The notes: generated by a model from the sequence alone, not told the origin. A stretch of 64,000 nt of DNA from Amphiduros pacificus (GCA_949316495.1 OX439004.1:54468159-54532158); one strand, 5' to 3'. Counted from the first letter of the stretch, positions 13,107 through 28,700 are shown. Program-made: numbers and translations.

Positions 13107-13484
13107 TGCTCTAAGGGTATATATGGGAACTGGGTGTGAATGATGAAGTTTGCATTGCGTGCACATTGTGAACATTGACAAGTCTTAGAAAGTCTTGTAA
13201 AAAGATAAATTGTATGAAATTTACATTTAAAAAATTAAATCATTTTCTTGACTAGGTCTTAGGTCCATATTTTACCACCAAGTAGGGGGGTTTCCTGTTT
13301 TGTCTGTTCATTATTTCAGTTATATTACATTCTAACAAGTAACGCCCACACATTTATATTACAAGATTGAGTACATAACTTCTGAATGTCTAATATGGGT
13401 TACAATACTCATATTGGTGAGAGATTTCTTTCACTGATGAATTTATCCTTGAATTTATCCTTGTTTATTCATATGCATCAGATC

Positions 13485-13655
13485 ATATCATTAAGTGTCA
13501 GATCATGTCAGATCATGTCAGTAAGTGTCACATCATGTCAGTAGGTGTCAGTAAGTGTCACATCATGTCAGTAGGTGTCAGTAAGTGTCAGATCATGTCA
13601 GTAAGTGTCACATCATGTCAGTAGGTGTCAGTAAGTGTCACATCATGTCAGTAAG
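13485..13655. repeat. Short tandem repeat, ~10-30-bp units
   Basis: Repeated gtcagtaagtgtcacatcat and gtcagtaggtgtcagtaagt motifs, arranged irregularly. Non-coding. Confidence 0.5.
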
Positions 13656-13854
13656 TATGCAAATGTTTGTCAAACTAATGTACATGGTGAGCAGAATTAA
13701 GCAACAAACTGTGCCAATCAAAGAATAGTTGATCACGTGGACAGGTTAAACCTTTGCTCCTGTGTTACATAGCTATGTTACATAGCTACTGGGATATATA
13801 AAATACCAGTATGTCAAGCCTGAGCATATCATGAGAATTGTAAGGAGTGGTCAC

Positions 13855-14165
13855 AAAAAAACAATACTTGTACTTGACACTTTCAGCAAAAAAACAATAA
13901 CCTGATATGACTGTGTATTTTGGTTGATTTCAGTGAGATAACTTGCTCGCATCACAGTTTCGTGGCCACATATATCATTTAAACATCCCCCAAATCTCTG
14001 TACAATTACCTGTGATCTCTGTGATATTGTGAAAGCTTTAATATATTCAAAACTATCTTCTGTTTGTCTTTTCCTTTTTTGTTTCAATGGATTTCTGGGT
14101 AACCAGGAAACCCCCACAGCACTGCCGCCAATCATTTTATCAATTTGTTTTCCATAATACATCCA
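13855..14165 (-). repeat. Copy of the dispersed repeat also seen at 31100-31623
   Basis: The minus strand contains atgtggccacgaaactgtga, then atctcactgaaatcaaccaa and ttgctgaaagtg, closely matching plus-strand 31240-31345 in the same order. The minus-strand frame here (103 codons) and the plus-strand frame at 31118-31372 translate to similar peptides (VQRF, GHETV / LQRF, PRNCD). The shared sequence may once have coded, or may simply be a repeat. No inverted ends are seen at this copy. Confidence 0.5.
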
Positions 14166-14460
14166 TTTTCAGTTATCAGTTATACCTAAGACACATTATC
14201 ACGATATAACGGAGGGCAGAAATAGAATATTGCGAAGGAAAAACGTTTATAATCATCTGAAGAGGCTGTCTTTCGGGATTTTACCCCTTAAACCTATATT
14301 AAAATGTCTCGTTTGTGTTAAAAATGGTGCAGATAGGTTTTGGTAAATGTAGGTGTCCCTCCTCTGCATAGTAGTCACATACTATCCCTGCCATGAATGG
14401 CATGAAATTGCGGAAAACCTTTACGCCATATCAACATGCAATTACCATACAGCTCTGCAA

Positions 14461-14965
14461 TTGCCCATACACAATACCACAGCCAGACGCGTGTACATGC
14501 CCGTACACAACACCACAGCCAGACGCGTGTACATGTCCATACACAACACCACAGCCAGACGCGTGTACATGCCCGTACACAACACCACAGCCAGACGCGT
14601 GTACATGCCCGTACACAACACCACAGCCAGACGCGTGTACATGTCCATACACAACACCACAGCCAGACGCGTGTACATGCCCGTACACAACACCACAGCC
14701 AGACGCGTGTACATGTCCATACACAACACCACAGCCAGACGCGTGTACATGCCCGTACACAACACCACAGCCAGACGCGTGTACATGCCCGTACACAACA
14801 CCACAGCCAGACGCGTGTACATGTCCATACACAACACCACAGCCAGACGCGTGTACATGCCCGTACACAACACCACAGCCAGACGCGTGTACATGCCCAT
14901 ACACAACACCACAGCCAGACACGTGTACATGCCCCTACACAACACCACAGCCAGACGCGTGTGCA
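14461..14965. repeat. 36-bp minisatellite
   Basis: About 14 near-perfect copies of a 36-bp unit containing acaccacagccagacgcgtg. They differ mainly at a cccgta/tccata variant that alternates along the array. Because 36 is divisible by 3 and the unit lacks stops in most frames, five long overlapping reading frames on both strands cover it. They are by-products, not genes. An isolated related monomer lies at about 16774-16801. Confidence 0.5.
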
Positions 14966-14969
14966 CATG

Positions 14970-16030
14970 CAGGTACACTAGGGTGTTCCATAAGGACACT
15001 TTATTGGAGTTCAAACTATCAAAGTGAACCATAGTTGATCCTTGGCCAAAATAGCTCACAGAAATTATTTTGAATTTTTTTTTACCTTAGGATCCTTGTC
15101 CCCCACGAACGTCAAGGTCATCGTGATATAAAACAAATATTTTTGGAGTACAGACTAGGCTCATTATTGTTCCTGAGATATTGACATACATCTACATATC
15201 ATGATAAACTGTGCTTTTAACTGCGAAGTGTGCGAGACATGAAAGTTACAGGTTGTCTTCACAAAAGTTGTTAATTTTTAATGCTTTCTGAGGTCTTCTG
15301 TATCTTGTGCTTTCACCTAGTGGTGAAGTCTTAATTATTTGTCAGGTAGGACATTGCTAATTATGTCCTCCAACTTTTCCTACAAGAAGGATGCAATGCT
15401 GTGTTTGAACTGAGACTGATTATTATTCAGTATTTTTTACAGTCAGGATCGAGCCGCCCTTCAATGGCTGATTGCCTTTTGCCTCGTTTTGAATAACACA
15501 GATACCATTCATAAATTTGTTTGCTAGGTGTTTGTAAATGTGGATGCCTCAGAAAACAGCTTTAACTCATATGTACCATTGAAACCAATGGACAAAAACA
15601 TCAGACCTTGCCTTGCTGGATATGTCAAGTTCTCCTGTTTGACCCCAAATGACTTTTAATTGTGAACAGTCAAACAGGGGGAAATGATTACTTAATAAAA
15701 CAGTTGGGTGAACAAATTTTACAGTCCTTTTCCCTTTTTGACATAAACTGACTGAAAAGAAAAGGCTTGTACTGACGCTGATCTGTTATACTCCAGATGG
15801 CGTGATAATCTCACTTAAAAGTAGATACTCCATCTGAGCTCGATCCTGACTGAATACGGATAATGAAGAGCATGGCAAGAAAAGAAAATACAATGGGCCC
15901 CACAACTTATTATCAGATCAACATAGTAGTGTCAGTTATGACTGGGATCAACACCTGGGCCCTGGGGTAGCTACATTTTCTCCAAAATACCTGCCAATAG
16001 TGAGAGCTGTGGGGTTTCTCACTACAGATT
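14970..16030. other. No recognised features
   Basis: The motif tcaggatcgag occurs at 15445 and, inverted, near 15840, but the flanking match is short. Otherwise no gene, array or RNA gene is visible. Confidence 0.5.
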
Positions 16031-16031
16031 C

Positions 16032-16394
16032 ATGCAACAGGAGAAACCTACTTTAAAAATAAGTTCAATGGCTCCAATGTTAGCAAAAGCTATATGGGAA
16101 AGAGCCTGGATACCACACTATGATGACATCTGCAGTATTGGTCACCAAGTTACAAGAGTCATCAATCTGTGGATTGGAACCTCACGTTGGCCAGCAAAAA
16201 GAAGCAAGCCAGAATTTCAGGCTTCTTTTGATTCCCTACTTGACATCCGGCCTAAGTTGCTGCAGACATTGGAGGCTCTGGAGAAACACCTTAGCAAATT
16301 GAGAAACAAGGACTGGCAAGAAGATTTGAAATTCTTCAAAGGCCAATTACAGGTTATTGTCACATCTTATTATAATCCTGTAACAACTCACTGA
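16032..16394 (+). CDS. Hypothetical ORF, 120 codons, unrecognised
   Basis: An open frame starting MQQEKPTLKISS encodes a soluble, Lys- and Trp-containing, probably helical peptide: FDSLLDIRPKLLQTLEALEK, then NKDWQEDLKFF. The FDSLLDI...DLKFF layout faintly recalls uncharacterised transposon-associated proteins of invertebrates, but I cannot name a family. No splice sites or promoter were identified. It could be a remnant of a mobile element or chance. Confidence 0.5.
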   Translation: MQQEKPTLKISSMAPMLAKAIWERAWIPHYDDICSIGHQVTRVINLWIGTSRWPAKRSKPEFQASFDSLLDIRPKLLQTLEALEKHLSKLRNKDWQEDLKFFKGQLQVIVTSYYNPVTTH

Positions 16395-17205
16395 ATCATA
16401 ATAAAACTAGTTACTAAATTAAATAATAACGTATAAAGTCACATCTACATTGCCATAATATTAGATAATTGATGAGCTTTAAAGGCATTCTAAAAGGAGT
16501 ATTGAATGATTTTAGACCTTTCTATCACAGAGCATATGGTCATAATCATCTCCATTTCCAGAATTCCAGAATTATACTATTTCTGGATCAGTTGTTCAGT
16601 AGATGTGTTTTTTTATACATTATTATTATTTCTTTTGCTATCATTGGAGCCATAGAACTTATTTTTAAAGTAGGACTATTTTCTCTCACATGAATTTTCT
16701 ATTCTTACCTTGCTCTTTATTCATATTTACTGAAATAATCAAACAGAAATAATCAAACAGCCTCAGTTCAAACACACAGCCAGACGAGTGTACATGCCTA
16801 TTTCATATGTTCAACGGTGACTTAGAATGGATCATTTTTTTTTTGGGGGGGGCGGATATATTGGAAATATCTTGTTGGAAAAGTATATCATTGATATATA
16901 TGTTTGTTTGTCTGGGGTTTTACATCACTTTCAACATTATTTTAGTCATTGGGAACATTTCATGATGATATGTCTGCCTAGCTCCAAGAAGAAAAAAATC
17001 AGGATATCTCTTAATGCCTATCAAATTGTGATACCTTAGAACAGGCACCAAATGGAAACAGGAGGTCAAAGTTCTATAGATCCTACCGTTCACAACAGGT
17101 TATCAGGGAATATGGGTAAAAACGTCATGTAAAAGGATATATCATGTAAAATATGAAATATACCTTCAACTGTCACAATTACATCTTGCAGCATGTTGTG
17201 ACAAA
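16395..17205. other. Unassigned stretch with a possible SINE tail and a stray 36-bp monomer
   Basis: At about 16774-16801, cacagccagacgagtgtaca matches the 36-bp minisatellite unit of 14461-14965, some 1.8 kb away. At about 16908-16950, ggggttttacatcactttca resembles the reverse complement of the tail of the SINE at 36938-37240. No gene is seen. Confidence 0.5.
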
Positions 17206-19105
17206 CATACATAGTACCACTCAATCCCCTCCATGACAAACGTACATATCACCACTCAATCCCCTCCATGACAAACGTACATAGCACCACTCAATCCCCT
17301 CCATGACAAACGTACATAGCACCACTCAATCCCCTCCATAACAAACATACATAGCACCACTCAATCCCCTCCATGACAAACGTACATAGCACCACTCAAT
17401 GCCCTCCATAACAAACATACATAGCACCACTCAATCCCCTCCATAACAAACATACATAGCACCACTCAATCCCCTCCATGGCAAATATACATAGCACCAC
17501 TCAATCCCCTCCATGGCAAATATACATAGCACCACTCAATCCCCTCCATGACAAACGTACATAGCACCACTCAATCCCCTCCATAACAAACATACATAGC
17601 ACCACTCAATCCCCTCCATGACAAACGTACATAGCACCACTCAATCCCCTCCATGGCAAATATACATAGCACCACTCAATCCCCTCCATGGCAAATATAC
17701 ATAGCACCACTCAATCCCCTCCATGACAAACGTACATAGCACCACTCAATCCCCTCCATAACAAACATACATAGCACTACTCAATCCCCTCCATGACAAA
17801 CGTACATAGCACCACCCAATCCCCTCCATGGCAAATATACATAGCACCACTCAATCCCCTCCATGACAAACGTACATAGCACCACTCAATCCCCTCCATA
17901 ACAAACATACATAGCACCACTCAATCCCCTCCATGACAAACGTACATAGCACCACTCAATCCCCTCCATGACAAACTTACATAGCACCACTCAATCCCCT
18001 CCATGACAAACGTACATAGCACCACTCAATCCCCTCCATGACAAACGTACATAGCACCACTCAATCCCCTCCATGACAAACGTACATAGCACCACTCAAT
18101 CCCCTCCATGACAAACGTACATAGCACCACCCAATCCCCTCCATGACAAACGTACATAGCACCACTCAATCCCCTCCATGACAAACGTACATAGCACCAC
18201 TCAATCCCCTCCATGACAAACGTACATAGCACCACTCAATCCCCTCCATGAGAAACGTACATATCACCACTCAATCCCCTCCATGACAAACGTACATAGC
18301 ACCACTCAATCCCCTCCATGACAAACGTACATTGCACCACTCAATTCCCTCCATGACAAACGTACATAGCACCACTCAATCCCCTCCATGACAAACGTAC
18401 ATAGCACCACTCAATCCCATCAATGGCACCTTTTTACATTACAAATCCTCTGGCCTGAGAACCATATATATCACCACCCTATTCTCTCACCTGGGATCCT
18501 TGTAAAACAAAACTCCTAAAGAGGCATAGCACCACTCAATCCCCTCCATGACAAACGTACATAGCACCACCCAATCCCCTCCATGACAGACGTACATAGC
18601 ACCACCCAATCCCCTCCATGCCAAACGTACATAGCACCACCCAATCCCCTCCATGGCAAATATACATAGCACCACTCAATCCCCTCCATGACAAACGTAC
18701 ATAAAACCACTCGATCCCCTCCATGACAAACGTACATAGCACCACCCAATCCTCTCCATGCCAAACGTACATAGCACCACCCAATCCCCTCCATGGCAAA
18801 TATACATAGCACCACTCAATCCCCTCCATGAGAAACGTACATAGCACCACCCAATCCCCTCCATGCCAAACGTACATAGCACCACTCCATCCCCTCCATG
18901 CCAAACGTACATATTACCACTCAATCCCCTCCATGAGAAACGTACATAGCACCACTCAATCCCCTCCATGACAAACGTACATATTACCACTCAATCCCCT
19001 CCATGACAAACGTACATAGCACCACTCAACCCCCTCCATGACAAACGTACATAGCACCACTCAATCCCCTCCATGACAAACGTACATAGCACCACTCAAT
19101 CCCAT
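17206..19105. repeat. 35-bp minisatellite in two blocks
   Basis: A unit of 35 bp (ccatgacaaacgtacatagc plus accactcaatcccct) runs from about 17206 to 18415 (roughly 35 copies) and again from about 18528 to 19101 (roughly 16 copies). The blocks are separated by a ~110-bp non-repetitive spacer (18416-18527) that recurs after the second block. Reading frames on the minus strand (VLCTFVMEGIEWCY) are artefacts of the repeat. Confidence 0.5.
18416..18527. repeat. Array spacer, copy 1 (copy 2 at 19102-19213)
   Basis: About 110 bp beginning tcaatggcacctttttacat and ending ctcctaaagaggc occurs after each of the two 35-bp blocks. The two copies differ at only a few positions. The array plus its spacer therefore seems to have duplicated as one unit. 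Confidence 0.5.
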
Positions 19106-19213
19106 CAATGGCACCTTTTTACATTACAAATCCTCTGCCCTGAGAACCATATATATCACCACCCTATTCTCCCACCTGGGATCTTTGTAAAACAAAACTC
19201 CTAAAGAGGCTAA

Positions 19214-19670
19214 GCCCATATTGATGTTGGTTACTTACAGCTTGTTCTGCCTAACTTTCAACAGAGGAAAAGGCGAATTGTTTAATAGATATATATGGGA
19301 CTAAATTTATGAGAGAAAGTATTTCTTGTAATGAACTAGATTTTGGTCTTTTAAATCATAAATGTCTGTTCTGATTATCTTGATACATAATTGTTGATAT
19401 CATCTGCGTGATGAACATATTGTGAACACAAACATGAGGTGCTTTCTATATTACAATGCAAACATATAAACAGCCGATTTAGATGTATGCACTCCTTCAC
19501 TATAGGATATATAAACCTAAACCTCCAATGTGTTTAGGATGTATGTGCCTCGAGAGGATGTTGACTATTTTCTCTCACCTCAGATAAGGACCATCAATTA
19601 ATCTGGGTGCTCAAAAAAATTGATAAAATTTGACTTTGGGAGAAAATGTTATCCCACGATTTGTAAAGGT
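19214..19670. other. No recognised features
   Basis: Unique AT-rich sequence between two minisatellites. No gene seen. Confidence 0.5.
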
Positions 19671-21232
19671 TCATTCCACCAGAGAGGTCCAAACATCCCA
19701 CCAGAGAGGTCCACTCATCTCATATTCCCCACTAGAGAGGTCAACCCAACTCATATTCCCCACCAGAGAGGTCCACTCATCTCATATTCCCCACTAGAGA
19801 GGTCAACCCAACTCATATTCCCCACCAGAGAGGTCAACCCAACTCATATTCCCCACCAGAGAGGTCAACCCAACTCATATTCCCCACCAGAGAGGTCCAC
19901 ACAACTCATATTCACCACCAGAGAGATCCACTCATGTCATATTCCCCACCAGAGAGGTCCACTCATCTCATATTCCCCACCAGAGAGGTCCACACATCTC
20001 ATCTTCCCCACCAGAGAGGTCCACACATCTCATCTTCCCCACCAGAGAGGTCCACACATCTCATCTTCCCCACCAGAGAGGTCCACTCATCTCATATTCC
20101 CCACCATAGAGGTCCACACAACTCATATTCCCTACCAGAGAGGTCCACTCATCTCATATTCCCTACCAGAGAGGTCCACTCATCTCATATTCCCCACCAG
20201 AGAGGTCCACTCAACTCATATTCCCCACCAGAAAGGTCCAAACAACTCATTCCCCGCCATAGAGGTCCATCCAACTCATATTCCCCACCGGAGAGGTCCA
20301 CTCAACTCATATTCTCCACCAGAGAGGTCCACTCAACTCATATTCCCCACCAGAAAGGTCCAAACAACTCATATTCCCCACCATAGAGGTCCATCCAACT
20401 CATATTCCCCACCGGAGAGGTCCACTCAACTCATATTCCCCACCAGAGAGGTCCACTCAACTCATATTCTCCACCAGAGAGGTCCAGTTAACTCATATTC
20501 TCCACCGGAGAGGTCCATCCAACTCATATTCCCCACCAGAGAGGTCCACTCAACTCATATTCCCCACCGGAGAGGTCCACACATCTCATATTCCCCACCA
20601 GAGAGGTCCACTCATCTCATATTCCCCACCAGAGAGGTCCACTCATCTCATATTCCTCACCAGAGAGGTCCACTCATCTCATATTCCCCACCAGAGAGGT
20701 CAACCCTATTAATATTCCCCACCAGAGAGGTCCACCCATCTCATATTCCCCACTAGAGAGGTCAACCCAACTCATATTCCCCACCAGAGAGGTCCACTCA
20801 ACTCATATTCCCCACCGGAGAGGTCCACACATCTCATATTCCCCACCAGAGAGGTCCACTCATCTCATATTCCCCACCAGAGAGGTCCACTCATCTCATA
20901 TTCCCCACCAGAGAGGTCCACTCATCTCATATTCCCCACCAGAGAGGTCCACACATCTCATATTCCCCTCCAGAGAGGTGCACTCATCTCATATCCCCAC
21001 CAGAGAGGTGCACCCATCTCATATCCCCACCAGAGAGGTCCACTCATCTCATATTCCCCTCCAGAGAGGTGCACTCATCTCATATTCCCCTCCAGAGAGG
21101 TCCACTCATCTCATATTCCCCACCAGAGAGGTCCACTCATCTCATATTCCCCTCCAGAGAGGTGCACTCATCTCATATCCCCACCAGAGAGGTGCACTCA
21201 TCTCATATCCCCACCAGAGAGGTCCACAGAAC
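19671..21232. repeat. 31-bp minisatellite
   Basis: About 50 copies of a 31-bp unit (ccaccagagaggtccactca plus tctcatattcc), some shortened to 30 bp. As 31 is not a multiple of 3, a single plus-strand frame steps through all three phases and stays open for 378 codons with a 31-residue period (SYSPPERSTHLIFPTREVHS). I treat that frame as an artefact. Confidence 0.5.
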
Positions 21233-22683
21233 TTATTTCTTTTATCAGAGAGATTTCTATGTCTGTGTCGCCAAAACATTTAATTCTTAATGGGAAACAT
21301 AACAGAGTCATATTCTGATTACAACATCTGGGACTGTAAAAAACCATGGACGATACTCTTTACAATCATTGATATAATATATGAGATAGGCACATATCAC
21401 CACATAACTAGGAGACCATATGGTCCCTGCACTCAACTAGGCGTTGTCACAATAATGGTAAATTAGGACAGTGCTGAGTACATCAAATTAAATGTAGTTA
21501 TTGTTTCTAAGCTATAGATTTGGAAATGTTGAGAAATGACATTGGTTTCATATTTTCGTTAATATCATGAATATCTTACAATTTTCTTGGATAAATGCAT
21601 ATCAACGGTTTCTTAAGAGTATACAAGTTGGTAATTTGTGCAAGAAAAAAAATGGAACCATTGCACCCAAAAAAAATAATACAAAAACAAAAAGGAAAAA
21701 TATTTGTTAAGATTGACTTATTTGGTGAAATGTCCAACTCGATTTTGGGAATTTAAGTTTTCCTCCTTGATTTAAGTGTTATTTATGATATAAGTAAATT
21801 ATAAATGTTTACATCAATAGACTTGTCACTGTGGTACACATTATTAATCTAAACAAAATACAATCCAGTATCTAAATCTATCCCTTCACTTGACCTAAAA
21901 CATCTCTAAAAGGTTTTCAGACAAATAATATTATTGTCTGTTGTGATATATTCTATATTTGCAAACTTCAAGGACGTGAAATCCACTAACATGAACGCAG
22001 CTGTCACTTTATTGAACACAGTTAATCTTTATGCGGCCAAGATATTTTCTATGGACTTCCTAGCAAAGGTGTGACTTGCTCCATCTAAGAAAATCCCTTT
22101 CTCAACCATATATTTTTGAGTTGGCTTATCTTTTGAATATCAGTAAAGTTGAGTGCTGTTATATTCTTGGCAATAAACATTTTTCTATATTTAATATATA
22201 TCAAATATTTGTGAGTCAGTTTTAAAAATTATGAATATTTTGAGATTTTCATTAAAACAAAATCAAAATACTGCACTTAACACTACATTTTCCTGAATTA
22301 ACATAGTATATGCAATATACATCATGCACTGTACAGGCTTATGAGTATTATATTTACTTTAACCAGAGGAAAACCTAATTTGACCATTCAAGAAGAATCA
22401 TTTTCATACAGATGATATGGAATATATATTGGATATATAAACTTGAATATAAAGAATAATGTAACAATACTTTTGCCAGCTAATGATTATGTTGATCACT
22501 TCATTAATTCCTAACGCTAATCTGGGATTATTAGGATGTTTCTTTGCAAATTGCGTTTCATATGAAGATAAATGTATAGGTGTGTACCCTATCTTGTCAT
22601 CTGTGCAAACTGCTGCCACTAATTGGATCCCTCCCTGGGTTATCCTCTGCCAGCCCCGACCAGTCACAAACCGCTCCCAATGA
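21233..22683. other. No recognised features
   Basis: AT-rich region upstream of the first three-finger protein gene. Overlapping open frames at 22404-22683 on both strands are short and have no family match that I recognise. Confidence 0.5.
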
Positions 22684-22803
22684 CACGTGACCTGGGTTCA
22701 CCAATCGAAAGTCATCAGCTCAATTAGAGTTGACTTTCTACAATCGGGCAGACGACATTTAGCATCTGGTGTCTGTCACGTGATTATGAGAAAAGTATAT
22801 TAA
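22684..22803 (+). promoter_or_regulatory. Core promoter of the plus-strand Ly6-type gene
   Basis: A TATA-like TATATTAA lies at 22796-22803, and CACGTG E-boxes at 22777-22782 and 22684-22689. Initiation about 30 bp downstream of the TATA would give a short 5' leader before the ATG at 22859. This parallels the paralogue, whose TATATAAG lies 69 bp before its ATG (63 bp here). Confidence 0.5.
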
Positions 22804-22858
22804 GAGGATCGTTCCTTGGGACATGTATTTTAATTTGAGGAATACGTTTAAGACCGCA

Positions 22859-25268
<2,410 letters not shown>

Positions 25269-25293
25269 AAATATGATGATAACATATATACAC

Positions 25294-25299
25294 AATAAA
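25294..25299 (+). promoter_or_regulatory. Polyadenylation signal of gene A
   Basis: AATAAA lies 26 bp after the TAG stop of gene A, suggesting a very short 3' UTR. Confidence 0.5.
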
Positions 25300-25732
25300 C
25301 TGTTATGAACATAGACATCGGTCTGTGTATATTCAGAGACCTAAAAAATCTCTGAAAATAAATTTCCGGTAACATTAACAGAGCTTCAAGCTCAAGCTGT
25401 ATAGATTGAGTGTTTGAAATATTATGCAAAAACAGAATATTTTACAGATGTTCATGATATTTTAATTCATTTGTATATTATATTTGTACACTTGTGCTTG
25501 TGATTATGTTTTTAATAAATCTGACATCACATATACTTTTACATGTATTATTCTTCATTTGCTTTCGTACTGTAATATATATTATATATATATATATGAT
25601 CCAGCCAATATAAAATATCATTACTTTTTTTCACATTTAAAATATTCTATTCAGCAGCTGAAACAAACATTAATAAATATTAAATATCATTTGTTTTTAC
25701 AAAAATATAAAATATGCAAAAATAGCTATTTG
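25300..25732. other. Intergenic spacer between the convergent Ly6-type genes
   Basis: AT-rich sequence of about 430 bp including a short (TA)n tract near 25577-25598. It should hold the 3' UTR of the minus-strand paralogue, but I could not place that gene's polyadenylation signal. Confidence 0.5.
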
Positions 25733-28700
25733 TTACTCTATCGGTAACGAATCCTCTTCATTTCCTGAATCCTTTTCGTCCTCTTCTTTCCCGATCTCCT
25801 TCTCGTGGCCTCCGTCCTCTTTACTGATTACAGTGTGTACAGTCTCTTGCTTCCTGATCTCAAATTGATATTTTTCATTCACCTGGTGGCCACTAGAAGA
25901 TGCTGATGTTTTAAGGTCAGTGAGGGGGTTTGGAGGGGGTCCTTCATTGTTACATTTGGAACCCTCACAGAAACAGTACAAGTATCCCATTTGCACGTGA
26001 CAGTTCGTCATGTTGGGATTCACGGCGAACTCGCCGCGATAACAGCCTCGCAGCAAATCTGTAATATAAACCAATGGCAAGAATGCAAATATAATAGGGC
26101 CTAGTTGTCAAGGTTGTGTACAAATATTCACGCAACGGGCATATATTTTTAAACAAGAAAAAGTGGTGCTCCACATGTAACACGGATGGGAAAAAAATAA
26201 CAAACAAAACAAAACTTGCAACAAACAAAACAAAAATCAAAATAACCTTCCCCCCAACAAAAAATTTATCAAAGCATTATTTATTCATCTTTTAAAAACA
26301 TTCAATTTGGTATATGAACGAATTTTCTCGCACAACTGGGTGCAAAGATGTGCCTCTTCAGGCTCGATTACGTAAGTTGCTCTATTATCGCCCAGGCGCT
26401 ATCGCAAGTCATCGATCAGAGACTTTTGCATGTTATTTCTGTTCTAATTGTCCGATTTACACCAAATTTGAATTAAACTTACTGAAAAATCCTTGTTCTT
26501 GCGATTGGGAAGCATTTCCAAGCAATTTAAAGGGATAATTTTATGCAACGATGGACGAAGACGATGACATCGTTTTGAATGTTCTGCTTTGTTTACATGT
26601 ATTTATACCTCAGTGATGCGCGTATTTATGCGATTTCTAATGAATACGCGCATGTCAATTATTTGTAAAGTATTGATTAGCCATCTTTAGACTGGTTCCC
26701 CATCGAGTGTCAAGAACATCGTGTATATACACAGATGGCGGCAACCAGTCTATGGCTGTACGCGCCATTATCGGGTCACGTGACGGGGTCAAATGAGGTG
26801 CGCTTTGTTTACAAATGTTTGTAACGATAAATATCTTGTTTCATGTATCATTTTTTTAAAATACAGTAGTTGTCTGAGGTATAAAAACAAAACATACACT
26901 CGTCGGTCAGCTGTGTGAGCGGATTCAGTTCGTTGGTGATGGCGGACGGATACCCTTCGCCTTCGGCTCAGGGTATCCGTCCGCAATCACCAACTCACTG
27001 AATCCGCTCACCCAGCTTCCCGACTCGGTATGTTTTGTTATATCATACGCCAAATACTAGACTGGTCCCCTACCGAGTGTGAAGAAATGAGGGTGGCACC
27101 AGTCTAGTCTATCGCATGCACACGGGGAGCACTCCACAGTGGCGTCAGTTGCTTTAACAATAATGACCACAGAAAAAAACGAATCACAAACCACAGGAAA
27201 TGAATACGCATTTCCCATGATCGTACCGATCACAGAATAACACAGATAGTCCTTTTTTGATATCCACTGCCTGTCGGCAGTGGATATCAAAAAAGGATCA
27301 TCCATGTTACAAAAAAAACATGTTCTACGGGCGTGTATACAAACAACGTCACGCGCACATCTGCGGTAGACAAGTATGAGATAAAGACAAGAACATGGGT
27401 TCGTGTGGTGTCCAGGGAGAAAGATCTCTCTCGTTGGCACAGTGGAAGGACTGGAATAAAGAACAGTCGTGGAAGATTAAAAAAGTTGTGTGGGGAGAGC
27501 GGCGAATCGATTCGCACCTATTGTCTGAGTAGGAATATCAATTGTGATAGCTGTCGCCAAGCTGCGAAAGCAGTAAAACCAAACATGGCGGCTCGCAGTT
27601 GGTCGAATATTAAGACAAAAACATGTTAGTGTTCAGATTGACAGATCTCACAAGTCTCACGATATGTTCAAAGCCAAGAAAAAACACATCATGACCTCCA
27701 ATAAAATTTGAGATGAGCATTTATCTCATAGTTGGTGCCTCAAGAGAGTGTTCTGCACTTATGAGATGTGCCGAACTACTTTTACAGATCACCCCTCTGC
27801 CGAACAACTTTCCTTTTATCTTTAAAAAAAAATCTTTTCACATTAACATTATTTTTAAATGAATAAAATGTTTGTTTAAATATATTTGTGTACAAATGTC
27901 ATAAGATTTATCAATTATATAATAAAAGTAATTAATCTTTGGCCAATTTATCAACAAATCATGCGTTAATGAACATGATGACTGTCTGGGTTTGTTTTGA
28001 CCTGGAGCAGACGACATTTTAGATTTGGGTCGTGGGAACCTTGAAACACAGACAGGTGGGACCCCTGTTGGCAGAGACTGTAACCTTTTGTGGGAGTCTC
28101 AAAACTGATGACTGTTCACCCAGTTGAGACAGAATTACACCCATTTCATATTGTGCTTTATAGGTTGCCAAGTTTCAATGCATAATTGGAGAGGCTGTTA
28201 TGGTGTTGTTATGATAGTGATCTCTCTGCAAACGAGAATAGAAAGAGCATTGATAGAGCAGTATTGCTCCCTCTTGGTAAAGTTATAGAAATGAGCAAAG
28301 TCAATCTGTTGTAACTGTATTGTGGTCACTAATTGATATTGTAATTCATACTGTAATCAATACGATGATGAGTAAGGCTAAAATATGAACATTGAGATAC
28401 AATTTGCACCTAACAGTATTACATATGCGATACATACGTCCTCTGGTGTCAAGTCGAGTGTAGCAGTTCTGTTCACAATCCGCGGTGTCGATACCATAGG
28501 CCAGGGCTTGCTCATCTGTGAAAGGACCTTTACATCTCTGCCAGCCGCCATGAACCTCCTCTCGTACACGCACTGTCCTATAGGTGACGCCACTGTCCTT
28601 GCCGGATGGACTCACTCGCATCAGTCTGGTTGTCACCTTTGGAGGGGCATAGTGGCACTGGTAACATTGGACTGCAGAAATGTAAAATAGGTGCTAAACT

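Noticed and set aside
14353-15059. Long frames on both strands over the 36-bp array
   Set aside because: Open in five frames at once, as expected from a stop-free unit of length 36.
18026-18990. Minus-strand frames VLCTFVMEGIEWCY
   Set aside because: Artefact of the 35-bp minisatellite.
19620-20756. 378-codon plus-strand frame rich in SPPERSTHLIF
   Set aside because: A 31-bp repeat read through all three phases; no start context, signal or domain outside the repeat.
27333-27629. 98-codon plus-strand ORF in gene B intron
   Set aside because: Basic, no domain, lies beside palindromes; no support as a gene.
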